A stretch of 64,000 bases of DNA from Fusibacter sp. A1. Its GTDB lineage: Bacteria > Bacillota > Clostridia > Peptostreptococcales > Acidaminobacteraceae. The stretch covers positions 248,001-312,000 of the forward strand of contig NZ_QQWI01000003.1 of NCBI RefSeq assembly GCF_004125825.1, in the 5' to 3' direction. Shown one piece after another: positions 35,433 through 44,153 of the stretch. Position numbers and translations under genes: made by a program. The notes under the pieces were generated by a model that was not told the origin of the DNA, searched no databases, and saw nothing but the letters and a program-made list of their open reading frames with translations. How positions within the stretch are numbered: the first letter of the stretch is position 1; every line of letters begins with the position of its first letter.

Positions 35433-35846
35433 TTACCAGTACCTGATGTGAAGCTTGTGATTCGCTTCATGCAGTCCATGGATGGAGATGGCATATTCGA
35501 CAACCACGCTGCCTTCCGTGTCTCCCAGATCGATTTCGATCCGATGTGTCAGTATTTCCAATTTGAACACACCATAGGGAGTTTCGTAGTTCGACGTTTC
35601 ACGCAGCCCCATTTCAAAATGCATGGTCGAGTTGTTTTCGCCAAACCTTTTCATCTGCACCTTGTCATCATGTATTTTTAGTGTCGTCTTATGGTTCTCA
35701 AGACCGGACAACTCAGTTTCATCATATACAAGATAGGTCGCCCCACCTTTTAAATAGAGTTTTCCTTCAGTAATAAAATCAATTTCGACAGGTTCTTCGC
35801 CCATCGCTTTTTGAACGGACTTCACCTGAAGGGTAATGTCTCTCAT
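35433..35846 (-). CDS. DUF1934 (YwiB-like) beta-barrel protein, 137 aa
   Basis: A small lipocalin-like protein of the DUF1934 family: alternating beta strands, VEIDFITEGKLYLKGGATYLVYDETE early and a late DLGDTEGSVVVEYAI. Its role is unknown. I chose the ATG at 35846, preceded by TAAGGAGG; it overlaps the ddl stop as ATGA. In several Firmicutes this gene is next to argS; here a small ArgRS-like frame occupies that place. Confidence 0.82.
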   Translation of the reverse strand: MRDITLQVKSVQKAMGEEPVEIDFITEGKLYLKGGATYLVYDETELSGLENHKTTLKIHDDKVQMKRFGENNSTMHFEMGLRETSNYETPYGVFKLEILTHRIEIDLGDTEGSVVVEYAISIHGLHEANHKLHIRYW

Positions 35847-36874
35847 GAGTTCCTCCTTAAGGCAAGCGTGATCAGTTCTGTGATAAGATCGGAATAGCCA
35901 AGCCCAGAAGCCGCGCAAAGCAGTGGATACATACTGAACTTAGTGAATCCGGGGAGCGTATTGAGCTCGTTGATGTACACCTCGTCTGTGAGCTTGTCTA
36001 CAAAGAAATCGACTCTGGCCATGCCCTCGACCCCCAATAGCTGGTAGGCTCTGACAGCCTCAGTTCGGATGGTTTCTATGACCGCCGCGTCAGCGACAGC
36101 AGGAACCATCAGTTCGCTAGGGCAGTTGTCGGAATACTTCGCCTCATAGTCGTAAAAATCATGACTGGAAACAATCTCCCCGACAGACATGGCCACAGGA
36201 TGTTCGTTTCCAAGCACGCCGCATTCCAGTTCCCTCGCATTGATACCTTCTTCAATCACAACAGACCGGTCATAGGCAAGTGCGGTATTGATCGCTGCTT
36301 CAAGCTGCGATGGGTCTCCCACTTTTGTAATTCCTATGCTCGATCCCAAATTGCTGGGCTTCACAAATACCGGGTACTTAAGTGTCCTTATCGTCTCATC
36401 CACGATTTTTTGTGGATTTTCTCTAAACAAATGACCCAAAACACTGACATAGGGCGCTTGTTTGAAGCCATTCATCCTAAGTATCTCTTTAGCCAGCCTC
36501 TTGTCCATGCATATGCCCGACGCTGTCACATCCGCACCGACAAAAGGAACGCCGACCACCTTTAAAAAGCCTTGCAGCTGGCCGTCTTCACCACCTGGTC
36601 CATGAATGATCGGAAAAACGACATCCACTTCACTTTGTAGTTTTTCCACTAGCGATGACGTGCTCATCTTATTCGCTTTTTCAAAAACGACAGCGCTTTC
36701 GGTGCTCGCAAGGTCCTCCACATGGTAGGGAACGTTTGAACGGTTGAAGCCTATCATGACCACTTCGAAGAGATTTCGATCGATATGGGTCAGAATGGAT
36801 TTCGCACTCATGATCGATACGTCGTGCTCCTCAGATGAACCACCAAAAAAAATAGCAATCTTCTTCTTAGCCAT
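35843..36874 (-). CDS. ddl: D-alanine--D-alanine ligase
   Basis: Makes the D-Ala-D-Ala dipeptide for peptidoglycan in the cytoplasm. It has 343 residues of the ATP-grasp fold. Visible motifs are FFGGSSEEHDVSIMSA at the N-terminus, FVKPSNLGSSIGITKV (ATP-binding), the YDYEAKYSD segment with the Tyr typical of D-Ala ligases and not of D-lactate ligases, and EVYINELNTLPGFTKFSMYP at the metal and D-Ala site. AAGGGA precedes the ATG, which directly follows the GntR stop. It ends with a four-base overlap with the DUF1934 gene. Confidence 0.95.
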   Translation of the reverse strand: MAKKKIAIFFGGSSEEHDVSIMSAKSILTHIDRNLFEVVMIGFNRSNVPYHVEDLASTESAVVFEKANKMSTSSLVEKLQSEVDVVFPIIHGPGGEDGQLQGFLKVVGVPFVGADVTASGICMDKRLAKEILRMNGFKQAPYVSVLGHLFRENPQKIVDETIRTLKYPVFVKPSNLGSSIGITKVGDPSQLEAAINTALAYDRSVVIEEGINARELECGVLGNEHPVAMSVGEIVSSHDFYDYEAKYSDNCPSELMVPAVADAAVIETIRTEAVRAYQLLGVEGMARVDFFVDKLTDEVYINELNTLPGFTKFSMYPLLCAASGLGYSDLITELITLALRRNS

Positions 36875-37570
36875 TTATTTTCCCTTTCTGACGTGCTTTT
36901 CACTAGACCATTCAAGCACGGAACGTTCTACAATATTGATGTGCTTCTCAGCGACTTCTCTGGCTTTTTCACCGTCTTTGAGCTTAATCGCTTCCAGTAT
37001 TTCCTTGTGGCCTTCGCTGATATTGCCGTAATCGTCAAACTCGCTGAAATAGATGATCCTAAATCGATGAAACTGGTCCTGAAGCCCTTTTATGATTTCT
37101 TTCAGTTTATCATTTTTTGTCGATTTATAAATGATATCATGAAATTTGTTGTCTGTTTCGATCATGCCTTCCTTATCTTCAAGTAGAATCGCCTTTTCGA
37201 ATTTTTCGGTAAGCTTTTCCATATCTCTTATGTCTTTGTCGCTCATCGCGCTCGCAGCCTGAAAAGCCGCGAAACCTTCAAGCAGGGCTCTTATTTCTAA
37301 AACATCCAACATGTCTTTTGCGTGGATGTCCTTCACATAGGCTCCTTTACGGGGAACCATTTCGATAAAATTCTCCTGCTCGAGCTTTTTCATGGCTTCT
37401 CTCACAGGAGTTCTGCTGACGCCAAGCTTCTCTGCAAGCTGAATCTCCATGAGTCGTTCGCCCGGCTTCAGTTTTCCAGTCAGGATGGCATCTCTCAAAT
37501 ATTCAAAAACCACATCTCCGAGCGGTTTATAATCCTTTAGCGATAATTTCCCTAATCCCTTTGTCTGCAT
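36875..37570 (-). CDS. GntR-family (FadR-type) transcriptional regulator, 231 aa
   Basis: The N-terminal winged helix (residues 10-80) shows YLRDAILTGKLKPGERL, then LGVSRTPVREAMKKLE. The C-terminal all-helical FCD domain (about 90-220) carries the metal/ligand-site positions seen as D--FH-I---- near residue 140 (DNKFHDIIY) and a late H (EGHKEILEAI). Such proteins bind small carboxylates, often with a metal. The ATG at 37570 has AAGGAGG upstream. It begins four bases after ispE, a gene order common in Clostridia. Targets are unknown. Confidence 0.88.
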   Translation of the reverse strand: MQTKGLGKLSLKDYKPLGDVVFEYLRDAILTGKLKPGERLMEIQLAEKLGVSRTPVREAMKKLEQENFIEMVPRKGAYVKDIHAKDMLDVLEIRALLEGFAAFQAASAMSDKDIRDMEKLTEKFEKAILLEDKEGMIETDNKFHDIIYKSTKNDKLKEIIKGLQDQFHRFRIIYFSEFDDYGNISEGHKEILEAIKLKDGEKAREVAEKHINIVERSVLEWSSEKHVRKGK

Positions 37571-37574
37571 CTTG

Positions 37575-38435
37575 CTACCTCCTTGCGACCGGTCTAACCA
37601 AATAGGCTTCAGTATAGAACCTTTGCATATTCTTAAGTGCTTTTTTTGCCTGATCCGTGCGCCTGAAAAGTCCAAACACACTTGGACCCGAACCGCTCAT
37701 CTGGGCAATGATCGCACCATAATTCATCATTTGTGACTTGATCTGATCGATCTCTCTGTGCTCTACTGCCGTCACCGTCTCCAGTACATTGCCCATATGT
37801 TCTGACAGCTTATATACGTTGTCTTCCCTAAGGGTTTTGATCAGCTCTTCAGTACTCGGATGATTCACTACCGTGTCCCATTTCAATGTCTTATAAACAT
37901 GAATTGTCGAAACACTAAGCGAAGGCTTGACGAGCAGCACCCAATAATCATTTTTCACTTCAATCGGCGTAAGCTTCTCACCGATCCCTTGCGCAAGGGC
38001 TGTTCCACCTTGGATGCAGAATGGGATATCGGACCCGATCGCAAGCGAAAGCTCCATCAGCTCCTCATCACTCACCTCGAGATCCTCAAGGCTTCTGATT
38101 CCCTTCAATACCGCTGCCGCATTAGATGACCCGCCAGCAAGACCGGCTGCTACAGGTATTCTTTTTTCAATATGGATATCGTATCCGCCTTCGAGGTTGA
38201 ACTTCTCTTTCATCAGTTGACAAGCCTTATAGGCGATGTTTTCCTCATTGACTGGAATGTAGCTTACAGACGATGTGATTTGAATTCTACCGTCTTTTCT
38301 TTTGGTGATGGTCACCAGATCAAAAATACCGATTTCCTGCATCACCATCTCAAGCAGATGGTAGCCGTCTTCTCTCTTGCCGATAACATCAAGCGATAAA
38401 TTTATTTTTGCATATGCTCTTAGTGTAATCGTATC
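37575..38435 (-). CDS. ispE: 4-diphosphocytidyl-2-C-methyl-D-erythritol kinase
   Basis: Phosphorylates CDP-methylerythritol in the MEP isoprenoid pathway. This GHMP kinase of 286 residues has AYAKINLSLDVIGKREDGYH at the N-terminus, the ATP loop PVAAGLAGGSSNAAA (about 95) and the third motif MSGSGPSVFGLF. I chose the GTG at 38435 with AGAGGTG upstream; the GTG at 38468 has no ribosome site. It heads the run ispE-gntR-ddl-DUF1934. In many Firmicutes ispE follows veg; here the arc operon lies between them. Confidence 0.95.
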   Translation of the reverse strand, partial: DTITLRAYAKINLSLDVIGKREDGYHLLEMVMQEIGIFDLVTITKRKDGRIQITSSVSYIPVNEENIAYKACQLMKEKFNLEGGYDIHIEKRIPVAAGLAGGSSNAAAVLKGIRSLEDLEVSDEELMELSLAIGSDIPFCIQGGTALAQGIGEKLTPIEVKNDYWVLLVKPSLSVSTIHVYKTLKWDTVVNHPSTEELIKTLREDNVYKLSEHMGNVLETVTAVEHREIDQIKSQMMNYGAIIAQMSGSGPSVFGLFRRTDQAKKALKNMQRFYTEAYLVRPVARR

Positions 38436-38552
38436 CACTATTTCACCTCTTATGTACTTTGTATACACTCTATTTTTTATTATAAACCAATTTAATCCCT
38501 TCTACCATAGGGATTCCTTTGTTAATTGAACGATCCCACTAAGTTTTTTATG

Positions 38553-38593
38553 CAAAAAAAAATAAAACCCGCCACATAGTTTATGTGACGAGC
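38553..38593 (-). terminator. Terminator of the arcABC operon
   Basis: On the minus strand CGTCACATA pairs with TATGTGGCG (one mismatch) and is followed by a long T-run (TTTTATTTTTTTTT), 16 bases after the arcC stop. Confidence 0.82.
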
Positions 38594-38608
38594 CCTATAT
38601 CTGTTTGA

Positions 38609-39553
38609 TTATGATTGAACGATCACTGTACCGGTTTTTCCTTCGATACCTTCTTCAGCTCTTTCAAGTGAAGTGATCAGTGCCTTTCTTCCTGGTTTTG
38701 AAGCCGCGAACGCCATTGCCGCTTGAACCTTAGGAAGCATCGAACCTGGAGCGAAGTGACCTTCTTCAATGTACTGGTTTGCCTCTTCAAGACTTAAAGA
38801 GCTTAACCATTTTTCATTTTCCTTACCGAAGTTGATCGCAACCTGGTCGACTGCAGTTAAGATGATCAGGTAATCCGCGTCAAGAATCTCTGCAAGTTTC
38901 GCACTTGCGAAGTCCTTATCGATAACCGCAGGAACACCGATCAGTTTATTCCCTTCAGCAATTACAGGAATTCCGCCGCCGCCGACAGAGATAACCACGT
39001 GACCATGGTCGACAAGCGCTTTAACCGTCTCTTTTTCTGCGACATCCACAGGTTTTGGTGAAGCGACTACTCTTCTCCAGCCTCTGCCTGAATCCTCTTT
39101 CATCTGGTATCCTTTAGTCTCGATAAGCATTTTAGCTTCTTCTTCCGAGTAGAAGGCACCGATAGGTTTTGTAGGATTTTGGAATGCTTGGTCATCCTTA
39201 TCGACAATCACTTGTGTGATGACGGTGGCAACCGGTACATTCAAGCCTCTATTTAACAGTTCTTCCCTGATTGCATTTTGCAGGTGGTATCCGATGTAGC
39301 CTTGGCTCATCGCGCCACATTCAGGGAATGGCATTTCAGGAGTCTTCGCCTCTGAATTTGCAGAAGTGGACATCGCAAGGTTTATCATGCCTACTTGAGG
39401 ACCGTTACCATGTGCAAGAATTACTTCATGACCATGTTCGATCAGATCAACAATCGGTTTTGCAGTGTTGAGTACCAAACTTAATTGTTCTTCAGGAGTA
39501 TTGCCTAAGGCGTTACCACCAAGAGCGACAACAATTTTGTCTTTCATTTTCAT
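38609..39553 (-). CDS. arcC: Carbamate kinase
   Basis: Last step of the arginine deiminase pathway: carbamoyl phosphate plus ADP gives ATP, CO2 and ammonia. It has 314 residues of the amino-acid-kinase fold. Motifs are VVALGGNALG at the N-terminus, AHGNGPQVG near 50, VISVGGGGIPV near 190 and VDKDFASAKLAE near 215. I chose the ATG at 39553, where GGGGTGG is upstream; the longer frame to 39622 would extend into an apparently non-coding segment. It is the third gene of arcABC and is followed by the operon terminator. Confidence 0.95.
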   Translation of the reverse strand: MKMKDKIVVALGGNALGNTPEEQLSLVLNTAKPIVDLIEHGHEVILAHGNGPQVGMINLAMSTSANSEAKTPEMPFPECGAMSQGYIGYHLQNAIREELLNRGLNVPVATVITQVIVDKDDQAFQNPTKPIGAFYSEEEAKMLIETKGYQMKEDSGRGWRRVVASPKPVDVAEKETVKALVDHGHVVISVGGGGIPVIAEGNKLIGVPAVIDKDFASAKLAEILDADYLIILTAVDQVAINFGKENEKWLSSLSLEEANQYIEEGHFAPGSMLPKVQAAMAFAASKPGRKALITSLERAEEGIEGKTGTVIVQS

Positions 39554-39647
39554 TTTTTCCACCCCGATATCAGTCGTTTTATGGTTTTTTAAGCTAGAAA
39601 TAGCGCTATGCGACTTAGGCACAGCGCTATACTCTATTCAGTTGATT

Positions 39648-40640
39648 TTATAAGTTACCGATTGACGCAACCATTACCGCTTTGATTGTGTGCATTCTGT
39701 TTTCTGCTTCGTCAAAGACTACTGAATGTTTGCTTCTGAATACTTCATCCGTTACTTCCATCGCTTCGATTCCGAATTTTTGGAAGATATCCTCACCAAC
39801 TTCTGTCATTCTATCGTGGAATGCAGGCAAGCAGTGCATGAAGATCACATCGTCGTTTTCAGTTTTCTTGATCATGTCCATGTTTACTTGGTAAGGCATC
39901 AACTGCTTGATTCTTTCCTCAAACATGTGCTCTTCGCCCATCGATACCCAAACGTCTGTGTAGATTGCATCAGCGCCTTTTACATCATCAACGTTCTCAG
40001 TAAGCGTGATCGAACCGCCAGTCGCTTTACATACTTCATTCATTTCCGCTACAAGAGCTTCTTCTGGGAACAATTCTTTTGGAGCAAGAGCCACAAAGTT
40101 CATACCCATTTTAGCAGCGCCGATCATCAGTGAGTTACCCATGTTGTTTCTAGCGTCACCGACATAGACGAATTTAACTTTGTTTAACGGCTTGTTCACA
40201 TGTTCCATCACTGTCAAGAAGTCAGCAAGGATCTGTGTTGGATGGTAAAGGTCAGTAAGACCGTTCCAGATCGGTACACCTGCATATTTAGCAAGTTCTT
40301 CCACTGTTTCTTGTTTGAATCCACGGAACTCGATACCGTCGTAGAATCTGCCAAGTACTTTAGCAGTGTCTTCAATCGACTCTTTTTTACCCATTTGGCT
40401 ATTTGTAAGGAATGTCACGTTAGCGCCTTCATCAAAAGCCGCAACTTCAAAAGCACAACGTGTTCTTGTAGATGCTTTTTCGAACAACAATACGATGTTT
40501 CTTCCTTCTAATAAGTTTCCTTTGATACCCGCTCTCTTTTTCGCTTTTAAATCAGCAGAAAGTTGAAGCAAGTATTTAATTTCTTCTGGTGTGAAATCCT
40601 TCAATGTGATTAAGTTTCTGTTTCTCAAATTTACTGGCAT
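39648..40640 (-). CDS. arcB: Ornithine carbamoyltransferase (catabolic)
   Basis: Phosphorolyses citrulline to ornithine and carbamoyl phosphate. It has 330 residues. The carbamoyl phosphate loop STRTR is at 57-61, and the ornithine-binding segments are [12 protein letters not shown] near 138 and [10 protein letters not shown] near 268. A putrescine enzyme would lack this pattern. Its place between arcA and arcC points to the catabolic role. AGGAGG precedes the ATG. A 139-base gap separates it from arcA and holds a GGCCAAGGCC palindrome (around 40670) that might be an RNA processing or attenuation site. Confidence 0.95.
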   Translation of the reverse strand: MPVNLRNRNLITLKDFTPEEIKYLLQLSADLKAKKRAGIKGNLLEGRNIVLLFEKASTRTRCAFEVAAFDEGANVTFLTNSQMGKKESIEDTAKVLGRFYDGIEFRGFKQETVEELAKYAGVPIWNGLTDLYHPTQILADFLTVMEHVNKPLNKVKFVYVGDARNNMGNSLMIGAAKMGMNFVALAPKELFPEEALVAEMNEVCKATGGSITLTENVDDVKGADAIYTDVWVSMGEEHMFEERIKQLMPYQVNMDMIKKTENDDVIFMHCLPAFHDRMTEVGEDIFQKFGIEAMEVTDEVFRSKHSVVFDEAENRMHTIKAVMVASIGNL

Positions 40641-40779
40641 TTTACATCCTCCTAGAATTTTAAGTAGGCCAAGGCCTTATAATCTATTGATGACTGCACA
40701 AGGCAGTTCAAAACAAGTTTAAACCTTTGTGTTACTCCAAAGTCAATGATAGTCTCTGATTTTAGAACTTGATACCTTA

Positions 40780-42012
40780 TTATAGCAGTTCCCTATACAG
40801 CGGCATAGACATACACCTAGGACCGCCTCTGCCACGCGAAAGTTCGCTTGAAGGCATGATATGTAGCTTGACGCCAGACTCAGTCAGCAGCTTGTTGGTA
40901 ACGTGATTTCTTGAATATACGATTACTTCCCCTGGAGCTATCGCAAGGGTGTTTGATCCGTCGTTCCACTGCTCACGGCCGGCATCTATCGCATTTCCGC
41001 CACCACATCTGATCAGCTCCACATCGTCTACCTCAAGATATTTCGACAGGACATCCTTCAGTTCCAAGGTTTCCTCTTCGATATCAAGCTTGCCGTTTTG
41101 ACCTTTTCTGATCGAGTAGACCGTAAGCGGTCCTTCGATTTCCGGGTGAATCGTGAACTTGTTGTAATCCACCATTGTGAATACGGTATCAAGATGCATG
41201 AAGGCTCTTTTTTTAGGAATATCAAACGCGAGTATCACCTCGAACTTCTGACCGTCTGCGAAGATGTTCTTCGCAAACTCGTCGATCGCAGCGGCATCTG
41301 TTCTTTCAGATACGCCTATGGCAACGACTTTGTTGGAAAGTACAAGCTGATCTCCACCCTCGATGGAATACTTATAGGTTCTATCATACCATTTAGGTAC
41401 TTTAATATCCTTGTAATCATCATGATGGTCGAACACGTACTTTGCAAATAGGGTTTCCCTATTTCTTGTTACGGTTCTCATGTGGTTCAAGGAGATCCCT
41501 GTACCGATCGATGAGAACGGATCTCTAGTAAAATAAAGATTCGGCATCGGATCAACGACAAACGGGTAATTGGAAGCAACCATATCCGCAAGAGTCGTCT
41601 TTTCATAATTCGTGATTTCTTCTTTTCGGATACCTTCCATCATTTTATCAATCAAGGCCCTGTTGTCATCGAAGTTTAAAAAATAGTCTTTGACGCTCGA
41701 CTTGAGATGATGGCTTTTAATGCTCGTTTCAGAAATGAACTCATCAATAAGAGCCCTTTTCACACCTTCATCCGCAATAGCCTCTGCAGCCAAGTTTTCA
41801 AGATAAACGACATCAACTCCGTTGTTTTTAAAGATATCGGCAAAAGCATCATGCTCTTCCCTTGCGACCTCAAGATACGGAATGTCGTCGAACAGCAATC
41901 TGTCCATTAAATCTGGTGTTAAATTTTCAATTTCTTTGCCCGGACGGTGTAGCATAACCTTTTTCAGTTGTCCGATTTCGGAATAAACTTGAATCCCTGT
42001 AACGCTTTTCAT
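40780..42012 (-). CDS. arcA: Arginine deiminase
   Basis: Hydrolyses arginine to citrulline and ammonia, the first step of the arginine deiminase pathway. It has 410 residues, full length. It shows the family ends: [19 protein letters not shown] at the N-terminus; the active-site [10 protein letters not shown] near 275; and the C-terminal [13 protein letters not shown] with the catalytic Cys near 402. It is the first gene of arcABC. No arcD antiporter gene follows, so arginine/ornithine exchange must be encoded elsewhere. ARG boxes and a cre-like site lie upstream. Confidence 0.97.
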   Translation of the reverse strand: MKSVTGIQVYSEIGQLKKVMLHRPGKEIENLTPDLMDRLLFDDIPYLEVAREEHDAFADIFKNNGVDVVYLENLAAEAIADEGVKRALIDEFISETSIKSHHLKSSVKDYFLNFDDNRALIDKMMEGIRKEEITNYEKTTLADMVASNYPFVVDPMPNLYFTRDPFSSIGTGISLNHMRTVTRNRETLFAKYVFDHHDDYKDIKVPKWYDRTYKYSIEGGDQLVLSNKVVAIGVSERTDAAAIDEFAKNIFADGQKFEVILAFDIPKKRAFMHLDTVFTMVDYNKFTIHPEIEGPLTVYSIRKGQNGKLDIEEETLELKDVLSKYLEVDDVELIRCGGGNAIDAGREQWNDGSNTLAIAPGEVIVYSRNHVTNKLLTESGVKLHIMPSSELSRGRGGPRCMSMPLYRELL

Positions 42013-42071
42013 ATCGACACCTCAATCTGGTAAACATTTGAATTTTATGCACTCGATCTGTACTAATTTAA

Positions 42072-42100
42072 AGTATACACATAAGATGTAATCAAAGCAA
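42072..42100 (-). promoter_or_regulatory. Promoter of arcABC
   Basis: Minus-strand TTGCTT (42100-42095), a 17-base spacer and TATACT (42077-42072). The start would be near 42065, about 50 bases before the arcA ATG. Confidence 0.6.
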
Positions 42101-42131
42101 ACCATTAATTTACAACAGATTTAGAGTTTTT

Positions 42132-42165
42132 TTGAATGTTTATGAGAATTCTGAATATTCATGCC
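42132..42165. promoter_or_regulatory. Tandem ARG boxes (ArgR/AhrC sites) upstream of arcA
   Basis: TGAATATTCA (42152-42161), read as CATGAATATTCA on the minus strand, is very close to the Bacillus ARG box, and the imperfect TGAATGTTTATGA at about 42133-42145 lies next to it. They are centred 70-95 bases upstream of the predicted start, where AhrC/ArgR activates arginine catabolism. Confidence 0.6.
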
Positions 42166-42228
42166 GTGAATAAAGTGGCATAATATGTAAATATCCGTCT
42201 AACACCTAATAAGCCTGTGCAATCAATC

Positions 42229-42242
42229 TGCAAACGTTTTCA
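42229..42242. promoter_or_regulatory. cre-like (CcpA) site upstream of arcA
   Basis: TGCAAACGTTTTCA fits the catabolite-response consensus TGNAANCGNWNNCA at every fixed position. arc operons are common CcpA targets; here it lies about 165 bases upstream of the predicted start. Confidence 0.45.
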
Positions 42243-42288
42243 GGGGATGTATTTTTATAAGTCAAAAAGTATAAGCAAGCTTATAAAA

Positions 42289-42321
42289 AAATACAAAAAA
42301 AAATTAGGCATAGCCTAATTT
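42289..42321 (-). terminator. Terminator of veg
   Basis: Minus strand AAATTAGGC / GCCTAATTT with a three-base loop, followed by a run of nine T, directly after the veg stop. Confidence 0.92.
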
Positions 42322-42322
42322 A

Positions 42323-42595
42323 TCAATTTACTGCAGCGGTAACTGTTGTTTCTGATGTACAAAGTGTCACTTCGACAGTTTCTGTCAATACGTCTGAATA
42401 GCTGAATGATACTTTTCTCTGCGACATCATGCCATCGTCAATCCTTACAACGAAAACATTTGGATATGCTTCCTCAAGAACGCCTTCTCTAACTTTAACT
42501 TTTTTTCTGCCCTTGTTTGTTCTTAGTACTACTTTTTCTCCGATACACCCTTCAATAGTTTTACGGATTTCACTTAAAGTTTCCCTAGTTGCCAT
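42323..42595 (-). CDS. veg: Veg family protein, 90 aa
   Basis: A small SH3-like beta-barrel protein of the Veg (DUF1021) family. The family pattern is clear: LSEIRKTIEGCIGEKVVLRTN, then GRKKVKVREGVLEEAYPNVFVV and SFSYSDVLTETVEV. In Bacillus, Veg affects biofilm formation and spore outgrowth; its biochemical role is unsettled. I chose the ATG at 42595 with GGGGTGG upstream. In Bacillus the gene is next to ispE, whereas here arcABC lies in between. Confidence 0.88.
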   Translation of the reverse strand: MATRETLSEIRKTIEGCIGEKVVLRTNKGRKKVKVREGVLEEAYPNVFVVRIDDGMMSQRKVSFSYSDVLTETVEVTLCTSETTVTAAVN

Positions 42596-42712
42596 AAGAA
42601 CACCACCCCACATAGTTTTTTACATCCTCTAAATGATAACATCATGGCAACTAAAAGTCAATTATTATACATAACTAGCGTTTTTTTGTCAATAGCTTTA
42701 GCTAAAATCAAA

Positions 42713-43369
42713 CTATTCTGGTCTTTTCGACATTTCAGTCAACAGTCGCTCAAAAAGTTGGTCTTCATCTATATATAGCGCAACAAACCATTCGATCAGC
42801 GACAGGTTGATCAGCTCCTCATCAATCAGATCTCCCAGGTAGTAGTCCTTGTCCTCCTGCTGGATAAGATCAAACAACTTGGCACGTTCGGCTTTTGTCA
42901 GTCTTACCTGCGGTTTGAAGTCACACTGCCTGATCGCATGTTCTAGTACTTCCTCGCTGACGGCTATACCGTATTCCTCACGTAAAAAATGCTTGGCCTC
43001 TTGGTTTTGCTTCAGTACAAGCTCTACCCTACCGCTTTGCTCAGCGGCCTCCTGATGTCCGAACAACCGGCAAGTAAGGGGTCTGACCTCATATACAGTG
43101 CATCTGTTGTCTTTTAGGAAGATACAAGGTTGCACTTTCACATACTGATTCATATACCAGTTTTCCACAGTGGAGACTGTTTCCTTGATACGATCCTCCT
43201 TTTGAAGGAAGTCGAGGATATTTAAAAACTCACATGCGCTGAGCCCTACATTGTCGTAGCAGCATTTACCGCAGCTACTGCATGTCCCGCCTGTTATCAC
43301 GGAGTAGATTCTATTCAGTTCACTTTTCGTATCCATATCGTTAAATCGTTTCAGTGCCTGCTTTAACAT
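42713..43369 (-). CDS. YkgJ-type CxxxCxxCC metal-binding cluster protein, 218 aa
   Basis: The N-terminal third holds the cluster TGGTCSSCGKCCYDNVGLS, followed by QPCIFLKDNRCTVYEVRPLTCRLFG. These two Cys groups are the hallmark of the YkgJ family (former UPF0153), which binds zinc or iron-sulfur. The C-terminal half is helical. The function is unknown. I chose the ATG at 43369, preceded by AAAGGAG; the longer frame upstream covers the divergent glutaredoxin-like gene and is spurious. It starts 43 bases from that gene's ATG, so the promoters overlap. Confidence 0.85.
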   Translation of the reverse strand: MLKQALKRFNDMDTKSELNRIYSVITGGTCSSCGKCCYDNVGLSACEFLNILDFLQKEDRIKETVSTVENWYMNQYVKVQPCIFLKDNRCTVYEVRPLTCRLFGHQEAAEQSGRVELVLKQNQEAKHFLREEYGIAVSEEVLEHAIRQCDFKPQVRLTKAERAKLFDLIQQEDKDYYLGDLIDEELINLSLIEWFVALYIDEDQLFERLLTEMSKRPE

Positions 43370-43384
43370 TGCGTGCTCCTTTGC

Positions 43385-43390
43385 TATACT
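43385..43390 (+). promoter_or_regulatory. -10 element of the glutaredoxin-like gene
   Basis: TATACT at 43385-43390 lies 17 bases after TTTAAC, inside the 5' end of the divergent metal-cluster gene. AAGGGGG and the ATG at 43412 follow. Confidence 0.45.
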
Positions 43391-43411
43391 GTTAAAAAGG
43401 GGGTTGATTTC

Positions 43412-43648
43412 ATGTGGCAAGTCATTGGAAAAACCTATTCCGCTGAGACAGTAAAAGTACGGGAATACCTTGATGCCAAAGGCATCCTTTATGACTATAT
43501 CGATCTCGACGAAGAACCGGACTGGATGGTCTGGTTTAAGGCAAATCGAATCATCGCGATTCCCGCGGTTAGAGTGAAGGGCCATTTTAGTGTAGGATTC
43601 GATCTTGCGGCGATCGATCAGTTGATCGCGGCGTTTCAAAAGGATTAA
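43412..43648 (+). CDS. Glutaredoxin-fold protein lacking the active-site cysteines, 78 aa
   Basis: The sequence has the thioredoxin/glutaredoxin fold of small YruB-like proteins: a first strand, then VKVREYLDAKGILYDYIDLDEEP, the cis-proline IPAV and GFD--AIDQLI at the end. At the place of the usual CPxC motif it has TYSAET (residues 8-13). There is no cysteine anywhere in the protein, so it cannot act as a dithiol reductase. A binding or structural role is more likely. The ATG at 43412 has AAGGGGG upstream. It diverges from a Cys-cluster protein gene. Confidence 0.75.
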   Translation: MWQVIGKTYSAETVKVREYLDAKGILYDYIDLDEEPDWMVWFKANRIIAIPAVRVKGHFSVGFDLAAIDQLIAAFQKD

Positions 43649-43730
43649 CAAAAGATTACAAAACGATGACACAAGGCTGTCGCATCCACATTCATGATAT
43701 ACTCTAGTCAAACATGACAGGAGGTGCGAC

Positions 43731-43823
43731 ATGGAAATGTTAGTGATCGTTCTGCTGGTGGGACTCTACGTCGCACTTGATCAGGATACGGCAGAGCAAA
43801 AACAGCATAAAACGCAAGTATAA
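43731..43823 (+). CDS. Single-span membrane microprotein, 30 aa
   Basis: A short frame with a strong AGGAGGTG four bases before the ATG and a TATACT about 35 bases upstream. It encodes one hydrophobic helix (residues 3-15, Leu/Val-rich), then a polar tail rich in Gln, Lys and His. It ends at a hairpin with a T-run. The complete set of expression signals makes it a likely real small gene, either a membrane microprotein or a type I-toxin-like peptide; no family recognised. Confidence 0.55.
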   Translation: MEMLVIVLLVGLYVALDQDTAEQKQHKTQV

Positions 43824-43877
43824 AAGACGACGTTGTCAAATGGCCAATCGCCAAAGAATAGAACGTGGTCTTTTTTA
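43822..43877 (+). terminator. Terminator after the microprotein gene
   Basis: AAAGAC-G-ACGTT pairs with AACGT-G-GTCTTT (one mismatch) with a long loop, followed by TTTTTT. It may also cover the convergent end of the next gene. Confidence 0.6.
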
Positions 43878-44153
43878 TTGCCCGTATTTCAATAGAATCG
43901 CGGCAACTAGGGTCAGTATCACAGAAAAGAAGAGTAGATAATACCCGTTTCTTCTTCGTCCTGTCAGTACGAACTTCAACCCGGTGGCTGCTGTGTAAAA
44001 GATGATCAGGAATATCACTAGCCAGTTCGTATCCAGAGGGTAGGCGCCTAACTTGAACAATCTAAAGAAGCCCTCTCCAAGTACACCTATAAGCCCCAAT
44101 ATTCCAACCGCCAAAGTAGCGACGTTGATTCGATGAATCGTTTTGTCACCCAT
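43875..44153 (-). CDS. Small three-helix membrane protein, 92 aa
   Basis: Not recognised. Three hydrophobic segments are at about residues 10-30, 43-62 and 70-88, with RRR between the second and third and a short charged start. GGGGGGATG and a good purine-rich stretch precede the ATG at 44153. It converges on the microprotein gene and diverges from the FliD-like gene. Confidence 0.65.
   Translation of the reverse strand: MGDKTIHRINVATLAVGILGLIGVLGEGFFRLFKLGAYPLDTNWLVIFLIIFYTAATGLKFVLTGRRRNGYYLLFFSVILTLVAAILLKYGQ

Noticed and set aside
43370..43732. N-terminal extension of the metal-cluster protein
   Set aside because: The first 121 codons of the long frame lie antisense to the glutaredoxin-like gene. 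AAAGGAG before 43369 gives a better start.
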